A DNA stretch of 64,000 nucleotides from NCBI GenBank assembly GCA_026315105.1, contig CM048755.1, positions 759,147,301 through 759,211,300 on the forward strand. Direction: 5' to 3'. The translations under genes were made by a program, and so were the position numbers. Below, piece after piece: positions 35,921 to 45,944 of the stretch. The number at the start of each line of letters is the position of its first letter. Positions within the stretch are counted from its first letter, which is position 1. The notes below the pieces were generated by a model, which did not search any database, was not told where the DNA came from, and saw nothing but the letters and a program-made list of their open reading frames with translations. This DNA comes from Locusta migratoria (lineage: Eukaryota > Arthropoda > Insecta > Orthoptera > Acrididae).

Positions 35921-36083
35921 AAGAAAGAAACGTAAATAAAAAAAGAAAAAGAAACACTGAATGATAGTACTTATCTTTTTGCAGATCTTCGCCACAGGGT
36001 CGGTCCGTTATGCATTTTTTTCTGCACTCAGAAGCTGTTTCCATGTGGTCTTCCTCGTTCCTTTTGCTCACGCGGTATTCCAC
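34460..36083 (-). pseudogene. Gypsy gag region, broken
   Basis: The minus-strand frame 34891-34460 has the look of a retrotransposon gag capsid domain: ALPWANENFADKMSYIEFEG, FLKRLWSDTKQARIKSEFL, MKQFCKDQRRKLFHLN. Upstream frames (35257-35003, 35616-35368) are rich in Lys, Glu and Ser with heptad-like spacing (KLESTISEMDSKFEMLKSEL), suggesting a coiled coil ahead of the capsid. A (CG)n(CA)n tract at 35847-35918 interrupts the N-terminal region. Frameshifts and stops separate all parts, so no full protein is made. Confidence 0.65.
35847..35918. repeat. (CG)n(CA)n compound microsatellite
   Basis: Eleven CG units run directly into 25 CA units, alternating purine-pyrimidine for 72 bases. It lies in the Gypsy gag leader. 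Confidence 0.95.
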
Positions 36084-36086
36084 ACA

Positions 36087-36090
<4 letters not shown>

Positions 36091-36138
<48 letters not shown>
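36091..36138. repeat. (GT)n microsatellite
   Basis: 24 GT units in the Gypsy leader, complementary to the (CA)n tract 170 bp away. Confidence 0.95.
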
Positions 36139-36142
<4 letters not shown>

Positions 36143-36205
36143 TATTTTTGGCTGGATTCCTGCAATTTATAGTATGTTATTGTTTACACAAACAAAGTCC
36201 ACAAT

Positions 36206-36226
36206 CCTGGCTCTGAGCCCCCATAT
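36206..36226 (-). promoter_or_regulatory. Candidate primer-binding site of the Gypsy element
   Basis: Immediately inside the 5' LTR the minus strand reads TGGGGGCTCAGAGCC. A TGG start close to the LTR edge is usual for a site that pairs with a tRNA 3' end, and TGGGGGCTC resembles sites used with tRNA-Pro. Three bases (ATA) lie between LTR and site if the LTR edges are right. Confidence 0.45.
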
Positions 36227-36817
36227 TTTCACATGCCTCTATGCTTTACCACTAAAAATAATGCGGGACTGTTGTACACAATTCAACCCAGAATGGCTCG
36301 TAGAAACATTGACTTTTTTAGAGGTCATGTGAATGTATAATATAATTGGTTACAGTGAATTCTTGGTGAAAAATTTGGCTTTGTTGTCTAAGGTCGATTT
36401 CTTTGTGCTGCAAAAGAATTGGATGTCCAGGTTTTTATCGGCGTTTGTACTATTAACTCGTGGATAACTTTTTTTAAAGTAACTGGTATTTATTGCGACA
36501 CTTCACTAAACAAAGAAAAACTACACAATACAAAAGCTTTAAACACCACAAGACCACAAAAAGAAAGCAATGTCACTAGTCACCGTCCATGCCTCATTCA
36601 AAGTGGCCACAGCATTCCAAAAAGAAGTCCAAAGATCTTGCCTTCCAAAGATAATGCATATCGATATATTGATTTGGATTCAAGTTTGGCAGTTTTTGTA
36701 GACTTTCATAATATTAATAAAAATTATATTAAAGATGAGTGGCATTTTATAATGTTAGTATAAATTAAGTTTCACATATTTATATACAGGTTATCAAATG
36801 TTGTCAGTTTCATTACA
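36227..36817 (-). repeat. 5' LTR of the Gypsy-type element
   Basis: Partner of 28044-28632. Read on the minus strand it begins TGTAATGAAACTGAC at 36817. ATAG (36818-36821) follows on the plus strand and repeats at 28040-28043. The two LTRs frame gag, PR, RT and IN in the expected minus-strand order. Confidence 0.8.
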
Positions 36818-36821
36818 ATAG

Positions 36822-38061
36822 GTGGAATCTGGAATAAGACAGTTATCAAACTGTCACTGGCAGCGGACATCCAACGGTGCCACAATCACAGTCAGCTCGC
36901 AAGGTATGCAATGCAAGGCAGCATGCACACACTTGCCAACACATTGCTCCACTCACCACAACTGCCTGCCAGTAACGAGCAAGCCACGTCCTTATCAGTG
37001 CTCGCATGTGAACAGTAGAGCATCGAGAACACTGACACACTCGGTGGTAGCGGGCGGAACTGCATTCAGTGGTAACAAGCCCTGAAACTTTCCATGCACG
37101 AACGGTAACAGCGGAGGGCGTTGTAAAATAGATTGTCGGATGAAGTACATAGAGATGGGCTCGGCAAGAAATGTGACCTAAATATAATTTGCAAGGTATA
37201 TGTACCAACAAGATAAGGTAAAATAAGGAGGGAGGGTGTCTTTTTAAAATGAAAATTTACTCAATAAAACAAACAAGGCAGACTACCCAGTGCGAGCAAC
37301 AGGGTGATGACGTACAGGATGGATGTGCTGGATCTGAACCAGGAGCCACCATGGCTCAATTTCATTAAACTCTGAATGGATGAGATGCTACAACAGTTGT
37401 AAGTAACACTTGAGAACTGGTGTAGGATGAGAGGTGTGTCCAGATTATTCAATTAGTTAATATGACCACTTACGTTAAGTGGGAAACCCAGTTTTTAGAG
37501 TCCCACTATGGCTCTAATTTTCAAGAGCAATTATTAAATTTGTTTAAATATGAAAGTGAAACCAATGTATGGAAATTCTTTCATAATTTGTTGTTGTATT
37601 TGTACATTAGAGTTTCTTTGTGCTACCTTATTGTTTGTATGCCAACAGTGACACAGCAACTTCAGATCTCCTGCTCTCTGCAGCTGACTCTCTGAATACT
37701 ATAACCTAACATGCTGTTACAACGGTTTCTAACATTGTTGTTGCTCTGTTACTTCCAAACATTGCAGCAAGAACTTTGTCTAACTTTACACAATTTAGTA
37801 TTATATTCTGCAGTTGACATAAAATTCATTTATCCAATCACAACTTGACACATGTCTCACTCAAAATTCAGCTTGCAGAGTGATACCTGTAATGATAGTC
37901 TAATGTTATTGCTCATTAAAAATAAATACTGCTTAAAACTTGTGCTAGTCAGTTATTAGAAACTGCAAAAGAGAATGTAAACCTATGAATTCAAAGTTTG
38001 CATTGTGGCTCGTGAGAGATAATTACATTTATGTAAAGTGTTGTTTGGATTTTTATTATAG
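36822..38061. other. Intron sequence before CTH exon, no gene recognised
   Basis: No protein family recognised; short frames near 36822-37211 are not supported. It ends with acceptor TATTATAG at 38061. The acceptor has a T-rich but short pyrimidine tract. Confidence 0.5.
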
Positions 38062-38236
38062 GTCTGCCATCTCATCCACAGTATGAACTGACGTTGAAAC
38101 AGTGCCATGGTCACAGTGGGATGATCTCATTTTATATAAAAGGTAGTCTAAAAGAAGCAAAGCGGTTTTTGAGTGCTCTAAAAGTCATCAGTTTAGCAGA
38201 GAGTTTAGGTGGATTTGAAAGCTTGGCTGAAATACC
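38062..38236 (+). CDS. CTH: Cystathionine gamma-lyase, C-terminal domain exon
   Basis: This 175-nt exon completes the split glycine codon and reads LPSHPQYELTLKQCHGHSGM, then ISFYIKGSLKEAKRFLSALK and SLAESLGGFESLAEIP. SLGGFESLAE is a signature of cystathionine gamma-lyases and contains the Glu (human Glu339) linked to cystathionine specificity. The exon ends two bases into a proline codon at donor GTAAGT; the next exon supplies the third base. The frame is intact. Confidence 0.95.
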
Positions 38237-38776
38237 GTAAGTATGAAATTAATGTGTTTAATATGTTGATTTGCCGACTTCCATGTTTCAGTTCCATTCT
38301 GTAACATATGGAAGCATCTTATGGCTTTAATAAGTTCTGGAAATGTCTTGGTCACAAATATTTATTTTTATTTATTACACCTTTTGGAACACTGTCAGAT
38401 ATTTTGAAAAGGAATAAATAAAATAAAAATATTGGTAGGCAATACACAGATATAAGATATGAATCATACATAGGTGCGTCTTCTTCTTGATCTTGACTAG
38501 ATGCAATGTGCCAAACTATCGTGTTACATCAAATCCAAGAACATAAAGATGTACCTATATGTGTGTCATATTTGTGTATTGCCTACTAATATTTTTAATG
38601 TATTCATTCCTTTTCAAAATATCGAACAGTGTTCCAAAATGCATAATAAATAAAAATAAATATTTGTGATCAAGGCATTTCTAGAACTTAATTATGTCCC
38701 AACTTATACTCACGTGTCCTAAATATGGATGATTTCATCAACCAGGTGGAAAACATTTTATGGTTCTTTGTTACAG
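38237..38776 (+). other. CTH intron of 540 bp containing a palindromic element
   Basis: Donor GTAAGT, acceptor TTTGTTACAG. Most of the intron is the inverted-repeat element at 38327-38694. Confidence 0.9.
38327..38694. repeat. Palindromic MITE-like element in a short intron
   Basis: Left arm 38327-38478 and right arm 38559-38694 are inverted copies. Shared stretches include AAGTTCTGGAAATG against AAGTTCTAGAAATG, CACAAATATTTATTTTTATT, TTTTGGAACACTGT and GGCAATACACA. About 80 bases separate the arms. No coding capacity. A clear target-site duplication is not evident. Confidence 0.75.
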
Positions 38777-38915
38777 CTCTCTCATGACACATGCTTCTGT
38801 CCCACTTGACCAGAGGGAGAAACTTGGAATCACAGATAATCTGATACGTTTATCAATTGGTCTAGAAGCCTCAGAAGACCTAATAAAAGACTTAGACCAA
38901 GCTCTTCATGCCAGT
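38777..38915 (+). CDS. CTH: Cystathionine gamma-lyase, near-C-terminal exon
   Basis: This 139-nt exon reads (P)SLMTHASVPLDQREKLGITD, then NLIRLSIGLEASEDLIKDLD and QALHAS. THASV and IRLSIGLE are the conserved C-terminal strand segments; the Arg in LIRLS is the residue that binds the substrate carboxylate in this family. It ends in phase 0 at a consensus donor AGT|GTAAGT, at a point equivalent to about residue 396 of the 405-residue human enzyme, so only a few residues remain to be encoded. If the donor is not used, the frame reads 15 more unrelated residues to a stop at 38961-38963. Splicing is favoured. Confidence 0.93.
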
Positions 38916-39279
38916 GTAAGTAACAGATCAGATAGACCACTGTCATACATACAGTGTCTTTAAATACAAAATCAGAAAAGTGAATTTCACTACTAACTGA
39001 ATAGCATAGTTACTTGCTTTAATGTGCATGAAATAAACTAAGATTAAGGAAGCTTTGAATAGGTTCCAGATCTCCTGAATGCAAAGTATGTTTTAGCCTC
39101 AACCGTTTGTACTGATATTCAAACCCTGGGCATCTTATGTTGAAAGGTGACTACCAACTTTGATGGTTATAAGCATGTCAGATGTCTGACCAGCAAGACA
39201 AACTGTTTTGTTATTAAGTTGGAAGACTGATACAGCTCGCCACACTATATTGTGGCAAGGCCATTCATCTTACATTAAC
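38916..39279. other. Intron or alternative 3' end after the last clear CTH exon
   Basis: Starts with GTAAGT. An in-frame TAA occurs at 38961-38963 if read through. AAATAAAC near 39030 could act as a weak polyadenylation signal for such a read-through form. Confidence 0.4.
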
Positions 39280-40130
39280 AATGGCAATCTACATACATTT
39301 GCACCTGCTCACTGTATTCATCTCTTGCTTCCCTTTAGGATTTTTACACTCCCTTCCCCCTACACCACCTCCACTTCCTCTTCCTTATTACCCTAAAGTA
39401 ACTATTCCTTAACATCTCGGAATGTGCTGTATCAACGAATCCAGTCTTTAATCAAGTTATGCAATGTACCCATCTAATCTTCAGCTATCTTCTGTAGCAT
39501 CACATTTTGAATGCTTCTTCCCAGAACTGCTTGTCTGTTTCACTCTAATGCAAGCTTACACTTGGACAAATGTCTTCAGAAAAATTTCTTAACACTTAAA
39601 TTAATATTCCACGTTAGCGAATTTCTCCTTCAGGAATGCTCCCCCCCCCCCCTTTCCCCCAAAATTGTTATTAAGTATTCTATTTCTTCTATACTTCAGT
39701 CATAATAACAAAACTTGTCTGTCACTTGTTCCCTCGTATCCTAATTCCTTCAGCAGTACCTGATTTGACTTGGCCATGCTTTACTCATGTTAATATTTAT
39801 CTTGTATCTTCCTTTAAACAATCTGTACTGTCTGTTCAATTGCTCCTGCAAGTACTTTGTTGTCTCCAACAGAATTTAAAATGTTGGCAGACCACAAATT
39901 TTTCTATGTATTCTCCCTCAACTTAAATTCAGTTTAAATTTTGTCCTTGGTCTGAGACACAACTACGTCCATGCAATAGATTGAGTAATGGAGGGGGGAG
40001 GGACTCTCCTCTTGTGCCCTTTCCAATCACTGCATTTTTGTCATACCCTTACAAATGATATCTGTACAAATCTGATATGATCTTCCCCCCAAGGATGTCT
40101 TCTACCAGTTTTCCTATTCATCTTCTTCTA
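39280..40130 (-). mobile_element. RTE-type LINE fragment, part 1 of a split copy
   Basis: Plus-strand phrases CTGTATTCATCTCTTG, CATCTAATCTTCAGC and TTCTGTAGCATCACATTT parallel the RTE fragment at 24563-25598 (for example CTAATCTTTAGCATTCTTCTGTAGCACCACATTT), so this is a second, more decayed copy of the same family. It continues beyond an insertion at 41433. Confidence 0.65.
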
Positions 40131-41432
40131 ATAAACAAAAATGGATGTTTGTGTGTTCATATTTTATGCGCAGCCGTACCATTCAACCGATTGCGATGAA
40201 ACTGTGTCAACATATTGCTCGCACTTTCGTGATGGTCATAGGCACAATTAAATGACTGCAAGTAAGAAGTAAGAATTAAAAAACAAATTGCTTCAGTTGA
40301 ATGCATACTTCAGTCAGATTTTTAAATGACGGTTTTCTGGCTGTCAGCTTTGATGTATATCAAGCGTACCGAATCACTGGGGATGAAAACCAAACCACCA
40401 GTGGAAGGAATTTGCTGCTACCAAAGTAAGGTTTTAATGTGAATTTGAAAATAATACATACATCTAATTTATAAAAAATAATGTTTGTTTGTTTTTCTTT
40501 TTGTTCATATTTTAGCAGGGCCATACCGTACATCCAATTGTGATAAAACTTTGCCAACTCATTGCTTGCACTCGCATACTTCACGTTACTTCATACAGTG
40601 CATGGCAGAGGGTGCTTTGCAATTAGTTAATTCATTTTTTTGCCTTCATGCTGAAATGGCTGGATGGATGCAAATGAAATTTGGAACAGAGGTAGCTTAT
40701 ACTCTGATTAATATACATGGACTACCTTTCATAAGCCACTGTAGCATGCATGGCATAGGGTACCATACAGTGGGTTAATGTTTGTTTCTATTCATGCTGC
40801 AATAACTAGACAGATTTGGATGAAATTTGGAACGTAGATAGCTTGTACCCTGAATAAACACATGAGCCAACTTAAGGAAACCATCGTACAATGCATGGAG
40901 GAGGGTACGTTACAGTGGGTTAACACGTTTGTTACTCTTCATACTGAAATGGCTGGACGGAATGAATGAAATGTTGAATGAAGATATCTTATACCCTGAA
41001 TTAATACATGGGCTACCTTCGGTAAGCCTCCGTAGGTGCATGGTGGAGGGTACATTACAAGAGACATCCAAATTGTCTGGTCGCCATGAAAGTCAGCACA
41101 TAAATATGTTTTCATGAAGCAGATTTTTATAATCGGCAAGCCGGCAAACAATTTGTCAAGAGGGAAGGGGTGGAGCAAATGGCCAGAGAAAGGGACAGGA
41201 GGAGACGGGTGGAGGAGCAGGTGAACAGACAGAAGGGAAAGGAGGAGATGGACTAATGGAAGATTGGAAACCTCATCTTCATTTGTTCATTTGTTTGTAT
41301 TTTATGCAGTGCCGTAATGTTCATCTGGTTGGGATAAAAGTTCAGCTTACTTCTTGGTCTCCCGCGAAGGTTATGTACATAGTACAGTTAACTTAAATTA
41401 GGCAGAAGCAACACGCCGGGTACCAGATAGTT
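40131..41432. mobile_element. Helitron-like non-autonomous element with internal repeats
   Basis: This block interrupts the RTE copy: RTE sequence stops near CTTCTTCTAATAA and resumes with GTGTTAGTATTTTGCA. Inside are at least three degenerate units of about 145 bp that share GCTGGA, ATGAAATTTGGAACRTAGRTAGCT and CCTGAATTAATACATGG-like phrases (near 40655, 40800 and 40945). The right end has a small hairpin (GGC...GCC) followed by GGGTACCAGATAGT, resembling the hairpin plus CTAGT end of insect Helitrons. No Rep/helicase coding region is present. Confidence 0.5.
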
Positions 41433-41477
41433 AGTAAATAATTTGTGTTAGTATTTTGCAAGCATGACTTATTAACC
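41433..41477 (-). mobile_element. RTE-type LINE fragment, part 2 of the split copy
   Basis: GTGTTAGTATTTTGCAAGC followed by ATGACTTATTAA continues the RTE family sequence broken at 40130. About 45 bp can be assigned. Confidence 0.5.
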
Positions 41478-42279
41478 TTTTCTCAGGTATGGGCATAATT
41501 TATGCCCGGCGGTGCGGCCAGAAGGCTACAGGCCTACATGTACGCCCTGCAGGCAGAAAGCTCAGGCAGAAACAGACATTCATATAGGCCTAGCAAGTAG
41601 AATGGCCTGGCTGCAACATCTGAAATTAAAGCTAACGGTGCAATGTGGACCCTATATGAGGACCCCAGAGGTCAAGGATCTAAGTGACAAAATCATAGTT
41701 TCGAGAAAACTGAAGTCAAAGTTTAACCGTTTTTGTAAGTGGGAAAATGAGAATTTCACCTTTTAGAAAAATTCATACGATTACTCGGATCTTTAGCTTT
41801 TTATTTCCAATGATAACAAAGAAGTATAACTTTTGGTTCATAGTTCATATGTATAAATTATGTACAATCCGCACTTAGACCCCTTTACCTCTTACTGAAA
41901 ATAGAATAAAATGATAATGTTCGATTAATGATGAAAGTTCTCCTCAGAGATGATAAATTATTCTTCAAAAGAGATAGATTGGCTGGCCAGTACTTACCTT
42001 TGTGCTGTACCGCCGATAGTTACACAAATGAAGAAACAGAAAAAAGGGGACGAAAAAGGACAAGCTTTCGGAACAAAGTTCCTTCCTCAGGTGGGAGAGA
42101 AGGGAAGAAAAAAGGATGGGAACGGAAGGGAAAGGTAATTCACGACCTAGGTCATGCAGGTGGTGGCTCAGAGTACATAATCAACATAACAAACATTTAT
42201 TGTTATAACAGGATACAGTGTTGCAGCAGTCGTGTCCTGACTGTTTTACAAAATGGAAAAATTTAGAGTTTAACACTTA
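41478..42279. other. Intronic sequence, no gene recognised
   Basis: No motif identified in the short frames at 41512-41766 and 41928-42266. A purine-rich stretch (GAAGAAACAGAAAAAAGGGG and following) with CAAGCTTTCGGAACAAAG occurs near 42030-42085; it may be a repeat fragment. Confidence 0.4.
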
Positions 42280-43400
42280 TCAACATGTATCAAAATCATC
42301 ATCTGTGTCATAGAAGTTGTTACCCAGGTAATCATCACCATCATCATCATCATCATCATCCACATGAGTACGAGGAGAAAGTGGTGCACCAGCCTTTGTT
42401 TCATGGGATAAACTTTTATAAAAGGGATGCTTTATCGGTGGTACAAATTGCAGAAGTTCCATCAGGTCTTCATATTTCTTGTATTTTAGCTTTGGCTTCA
42501 CAGCAATGGATTGAAGACTGGGAAGTTGTTTAGGCATTCTTCCCATTCATTGTTTTCTCATTGGCAGTTTCTGATGGGCAGAATAGCTTCAGCTGCTTAT
42601 AAAAAAAGGGTATTTGGGTTTGCCTTCTCAAAATGAAGTACCTGCATTCCTCTTATCTCTGGCAGAGTGTTCCTAAAGTACCGGTTTAGTGGTTGAAGAT
42701 CAATGAAGTCTTCTTCCATCATTTTAGTAACAACAAATTTTCAACTTGCTGTGGCAGCCAGATTCATCCAGTCTTCCGGTATATAACTGTCATGTTGATT
42801 CTTCTAAGTTCAATGATTCTGAAGACAAGATCACATTCATTGTATGAATGTTCAGAAATGAGGAAATAGTGATACTCTTTCAATGTGGGCATTTCTAACA
42901 AGACACCACCAAAACTTTACTATTTGATGGCTCTTGTTCTGGCCTCCACAGTGTGAGGAAGACTGGATGTACTTCATCAGGCACAATGCTATCTCCTGGC
43001 AACCCCTGCTTGCCTGTCCTCCATGCAACATAAACATATGGGCAGTACCACTGGTTAAGTTGTGAATATTGAGCTTGTATGTCCACAACTGTTGCATATA
43101 GAAAGCTTTAGAGTTCGTGACATGTGGTGTAGGCATCATCTTTTGAAGATAAATGCATATTACAACATGGTTTTCGTCCTTTAATTCCTGCATTTCCTTT
43201 TGTTTTCTTTTGCTGCTTCTGCCTTCCCGAGACGAATTCTTTTTCAAATTCAGCTGCCTTTTTTTCATCAGGCATACTATGTAAAATTTTCATCTGTAAC
43301 CTGTCACAATTTACACATGTATCGGTATGAGGCCTGTCAAAACAAAGGTTAAACTCTGTCTTGAATATATGTCTGTAAAATCTTTCACTTTCAGGTTTAA
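42280..43400 (-). pseudogene. Transposase-like remnant of unassigned family
   Basis: On the minus strand, from about 43345 down: RPHTDTCVNCDRLQMKIL (Cys-rich), a charged segment, then DLQKMMPTPHVTNSKAFYMQ and QLWTYKLNIHNLTSGTAHMF, ASRGCQEI, HCGGQNKSHQIVKF. Further down scraps read EDWMNLAATAS and EDFIDLQPLNRYF. The end is acidic (DDDDDDDGDDYLGNNF, from an (ATC)n run at about 42340-42360). The pattern recalls uncharacterised insect and hydra proteins thought to be transposase-derived, where SD.CGGQN is a conserved acidic motif; here the Asp is lost and frameshifts and a deletion follow. I cannot name the superfamily. Confidence 0.5.
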
Positions 43401-43860
43401 CATTTTGTCTTCATGTAAAACTATTTTATACAGCACTGCCACCCTTAAGTTTGAATGTAAGTACTTTCAATTTGGAGATTTTGCTCTACTATAATGACTT
43501 CAGTACATCGATAATTTTCTTATATGAACCTTGATTATTGCAATTCTGTTTGCTGGAATTTCATTTGGAGGCTCCTTCCTTCCCCGTTTGTAATGTGGGG
43601 AAATACCAGATGGGTTTGATTTCTTTTTTTGTTAATGATAACGTTTCTTATCCTTTTGTTATATATGTCAAGCGTTTTTAGAAAATAAGTTTTCCACTCG
43701 CTTTTACAATAGCATTGATATCTGCTTCCACGCGTGGAATCTGTTGCACTGTTTGGTGGTAAAGGAGTTCTAGTGATATTGGACCTCTTGTGCGCCAAAG
43801 CGCAAATACAAACAACCAAGCAGTCAACGGGCATTGTGCTAGAGGGCACATATTGTCAAT
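43401..43860. other. Intronic sequence, no gene recognised
   Basis: No coding or repeat feature identified; may include more of the flanking transposon remnant. Confidence 0.4.
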
Positions 43861-43871
43861 AAAATCACTAG

Positions 43872-44057
43872 GGTGGCCGAGGAGACTGAGGCACTCCAGT
43901 CACGGTTACTACGGTCGGGGGTTCGAATCCCCCCTCGGGCATGGATATTTGTGCCGTCCTTAGTATTAGGTAGATCATAAGTAGTTTGTAAGTTTAGGGA
44001 CTGATGACCCCGTAGTTAAGTCCCATAGACTATACAAACAGTTGAACAGTTGAGTTG
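43872..44057 (+). mobile_element. tRNA-derived SINE, copy 1 (Ser/Leu-type head)
   Basis: Head GTGGCCGAGGAGACTGAGGC (A box) and GGTTCGAATCC (B box) followed by a body ending near TTAAGTCCCATAGAC. The 11-bp AAATCACTAGG flanks it perfectly at 43861-43871 and 44058-44068. The head is the Ser/Leu tRNA type with a long variable arm. It has lost the first few bases compared with copy 3. RNA polymerase III promoter elements look intact. Confidence 0.85.
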
Positions 44058-44068
44058 AAATCACTAGG

Positions 44069-45110
44069 ATTGCTTTACCAGCGAATAGATTAGTAGTATT
44101 ACGTCCCATTCCTGTGATTAATTTCTTTATTTATTTATTTTTTTTTTTCTTCCTAAAATGTCACTTAGGTCACTTAGAAGTCTTGACATCTGTGCTCCTC
44201 ATATCTCCGATGAAATGCGACCACCAGTGTTCCTCCTAGTGACAAGACAATTGCAGTGTTAACAGTATATTCTAAACAAATGCAGCCATTTTGGAATTGA
44301 AATTTTTGTGGTTTGTGACGTGGCAAATTAGAATCTGGATTATGTTGTCCAATCTGGTGCTGCTACTGAAATAGAATCTGGAAATGCTGACTGGGTCAAA
44401 TGAGGTGACATTGTCAGTTTGTAGTTACGTTAACTCAAAAATGTAAAACAATTTGAACAATTTAGAAAATTGGTATTTGAGCCCTCAATTGTTCTTATGG
44501 CTCCACCAACAATGCACTAATGCCATCGACACAGTGCGCAATAACAGGACACCATTGATTGCCACCTTTACCTAATAAATTGAAAAATGGGAAATAGAAT
44601 TCAAATCCTGTGTAACCTGTTGACATTAAAGTGGATAGACAATAACGAAGTCTGGATGCTTTCCACCACAAATGGACCAGAGTTTGTTCGGGGGGGGGGG
44701 GGGTGTTAAAATCGTGAAATGTGAAAACAAAAAGTGAAACCCACTTGTTTAGTTAGTTAAGACAAGTCAATGGGTGTGGTTGAATAGACAGATGTGATGT
44801 TAATTTCCGTACAGTACTACAGTACATACGAAAAACAATGAAATCATACAAGACAGTATTCTTTCATTTAAGTGTTTGTGCTCAATGCAAAACCTATTTT
44901 TGATATACAAAAGAAGCAGAAGATACCACTAGAGAAATTCTTCTCCAGCATCTTATCAATAGTTCCCAAGAAGTTTCATTCGCAAACATCTGTAACAGAG
45001 ATGCCACAGACACCAAAAGAGGGCAGCCCATTTCGACTGAAAAATAGAAGAGTACATTATATCAGGTTTATTGGAGAACAAAAAGGAGGTACCGTACAGA
45101 CACTGTGTAG

Positions 45111-45168
<58 letters not shown>

Positions 45169-45720
45169 GCCCATTCAAAACAGAAAATGACATATAAGAT
45201 GCTAAGAATGTGATGATGCTCCCTTCATGGTGCCAAAACTTCCATCGGTCCTGGTGAAACTCAAAAGTCTGCTTTTAAGGAACAAATATGAAACATTCTG
45301 CAAATTAAAATTTTGTTTTTTACACAATTCCTAACTGTGGGCAAGTTAATTTGTTTTGTTTCTTCCACACGATTAGGAATTTGTTTACGTGACGTCAGCA
45401 ATAGATTTAGATTCTTTCAGTCAATACATATTGAATATCTTTGCAGCGATACCGGTAGAAAACGTAATAGATTCTTTCTGTCAATAGGTTATCGTATCAA
45501 ATACCATTGCAGCAATACCGGAAAAAGTGTTTGACTTTTGACGAATCAGCATTGGCAAGCTATTTCCCCCTTGTCTTCCATGTGTTTATTGTCACGTGGT
45601 CTGACGTCAGTCGAAAATTACGAAGCGCGAGCTGTGAAGTGTTGTTATTGCGCAGTTTTTCTTTTCAGTTTCACTTTCACTTTTCAGAATTGTAGCCATA
45701 GAAAACTACAGCGTGAAGAG
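44069..45720. other. Intronic sequence with microsatellite and small tandem repeat
   Basis: Holds a G run (44690-44702), a (GT)n tract (45114-45164) and two degenerate tandem units near 45403-45530 sharing TAGATTCTTTC.GTCAATA and TTGCAGC.ATACCGG. No gene recognised. Confidence 0.45.
45114..45164. repeat. (GT)n microsatellite
   Basis: About 25 GT units; the Cys/Val frames across it are not genes. Confidence 0.95.
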
Positions 45721-45733
45721 AAACTGATAATCA

Positions 45734-45931
45734 AATGTTCAAATGTTTGTAAAGCTTATGGGACTTAACTACGGGGTCATCAGTCCCTAAACTTACAAAC
45801 TACTTATGAACTACTTACGAACTAGGACGGCACAAATATCCTTGCCCGAGGGGGGGATTCGAACCCCCGACCGTAGGGGCCGTGCAGACCGTGACTGGAG
45901 CGCCTCAGTCTCCTCGGCCACTGCGGCCGGC
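45734..45931 (-). mobile_element. tRNA-derived SINE, copy 2
   Basis: Same family as 43872-44057, on the minus strand: the head with GGCCGCAGTGGCCGAGGAGA lies at the right and the tail with TTTGAACATTTGA at the left. A perfect 13-bp duplication AAACTGATAATCA lies at 45721-45733 and 45932-45944. Confidence 0.88.
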
Positions 45932-45944
45932 AAACTGATAATCA

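Noticed and set aside
35640..36332. Frames with long Cys-Val or similar repeats
   Set aside because: They are translations of CA/GT microsatellites. The same applies to frames at 44872-45213, 59616-59843 and 61867-62192.
38916..38963. Read-through C-terminus of CTH to the stop at 38961
   Set aside because: The 15 extra residues match no CTH C-terminus I know, and a consensus GTAAGT donor sits exactly at the end of homology. Kept only as an alternative.
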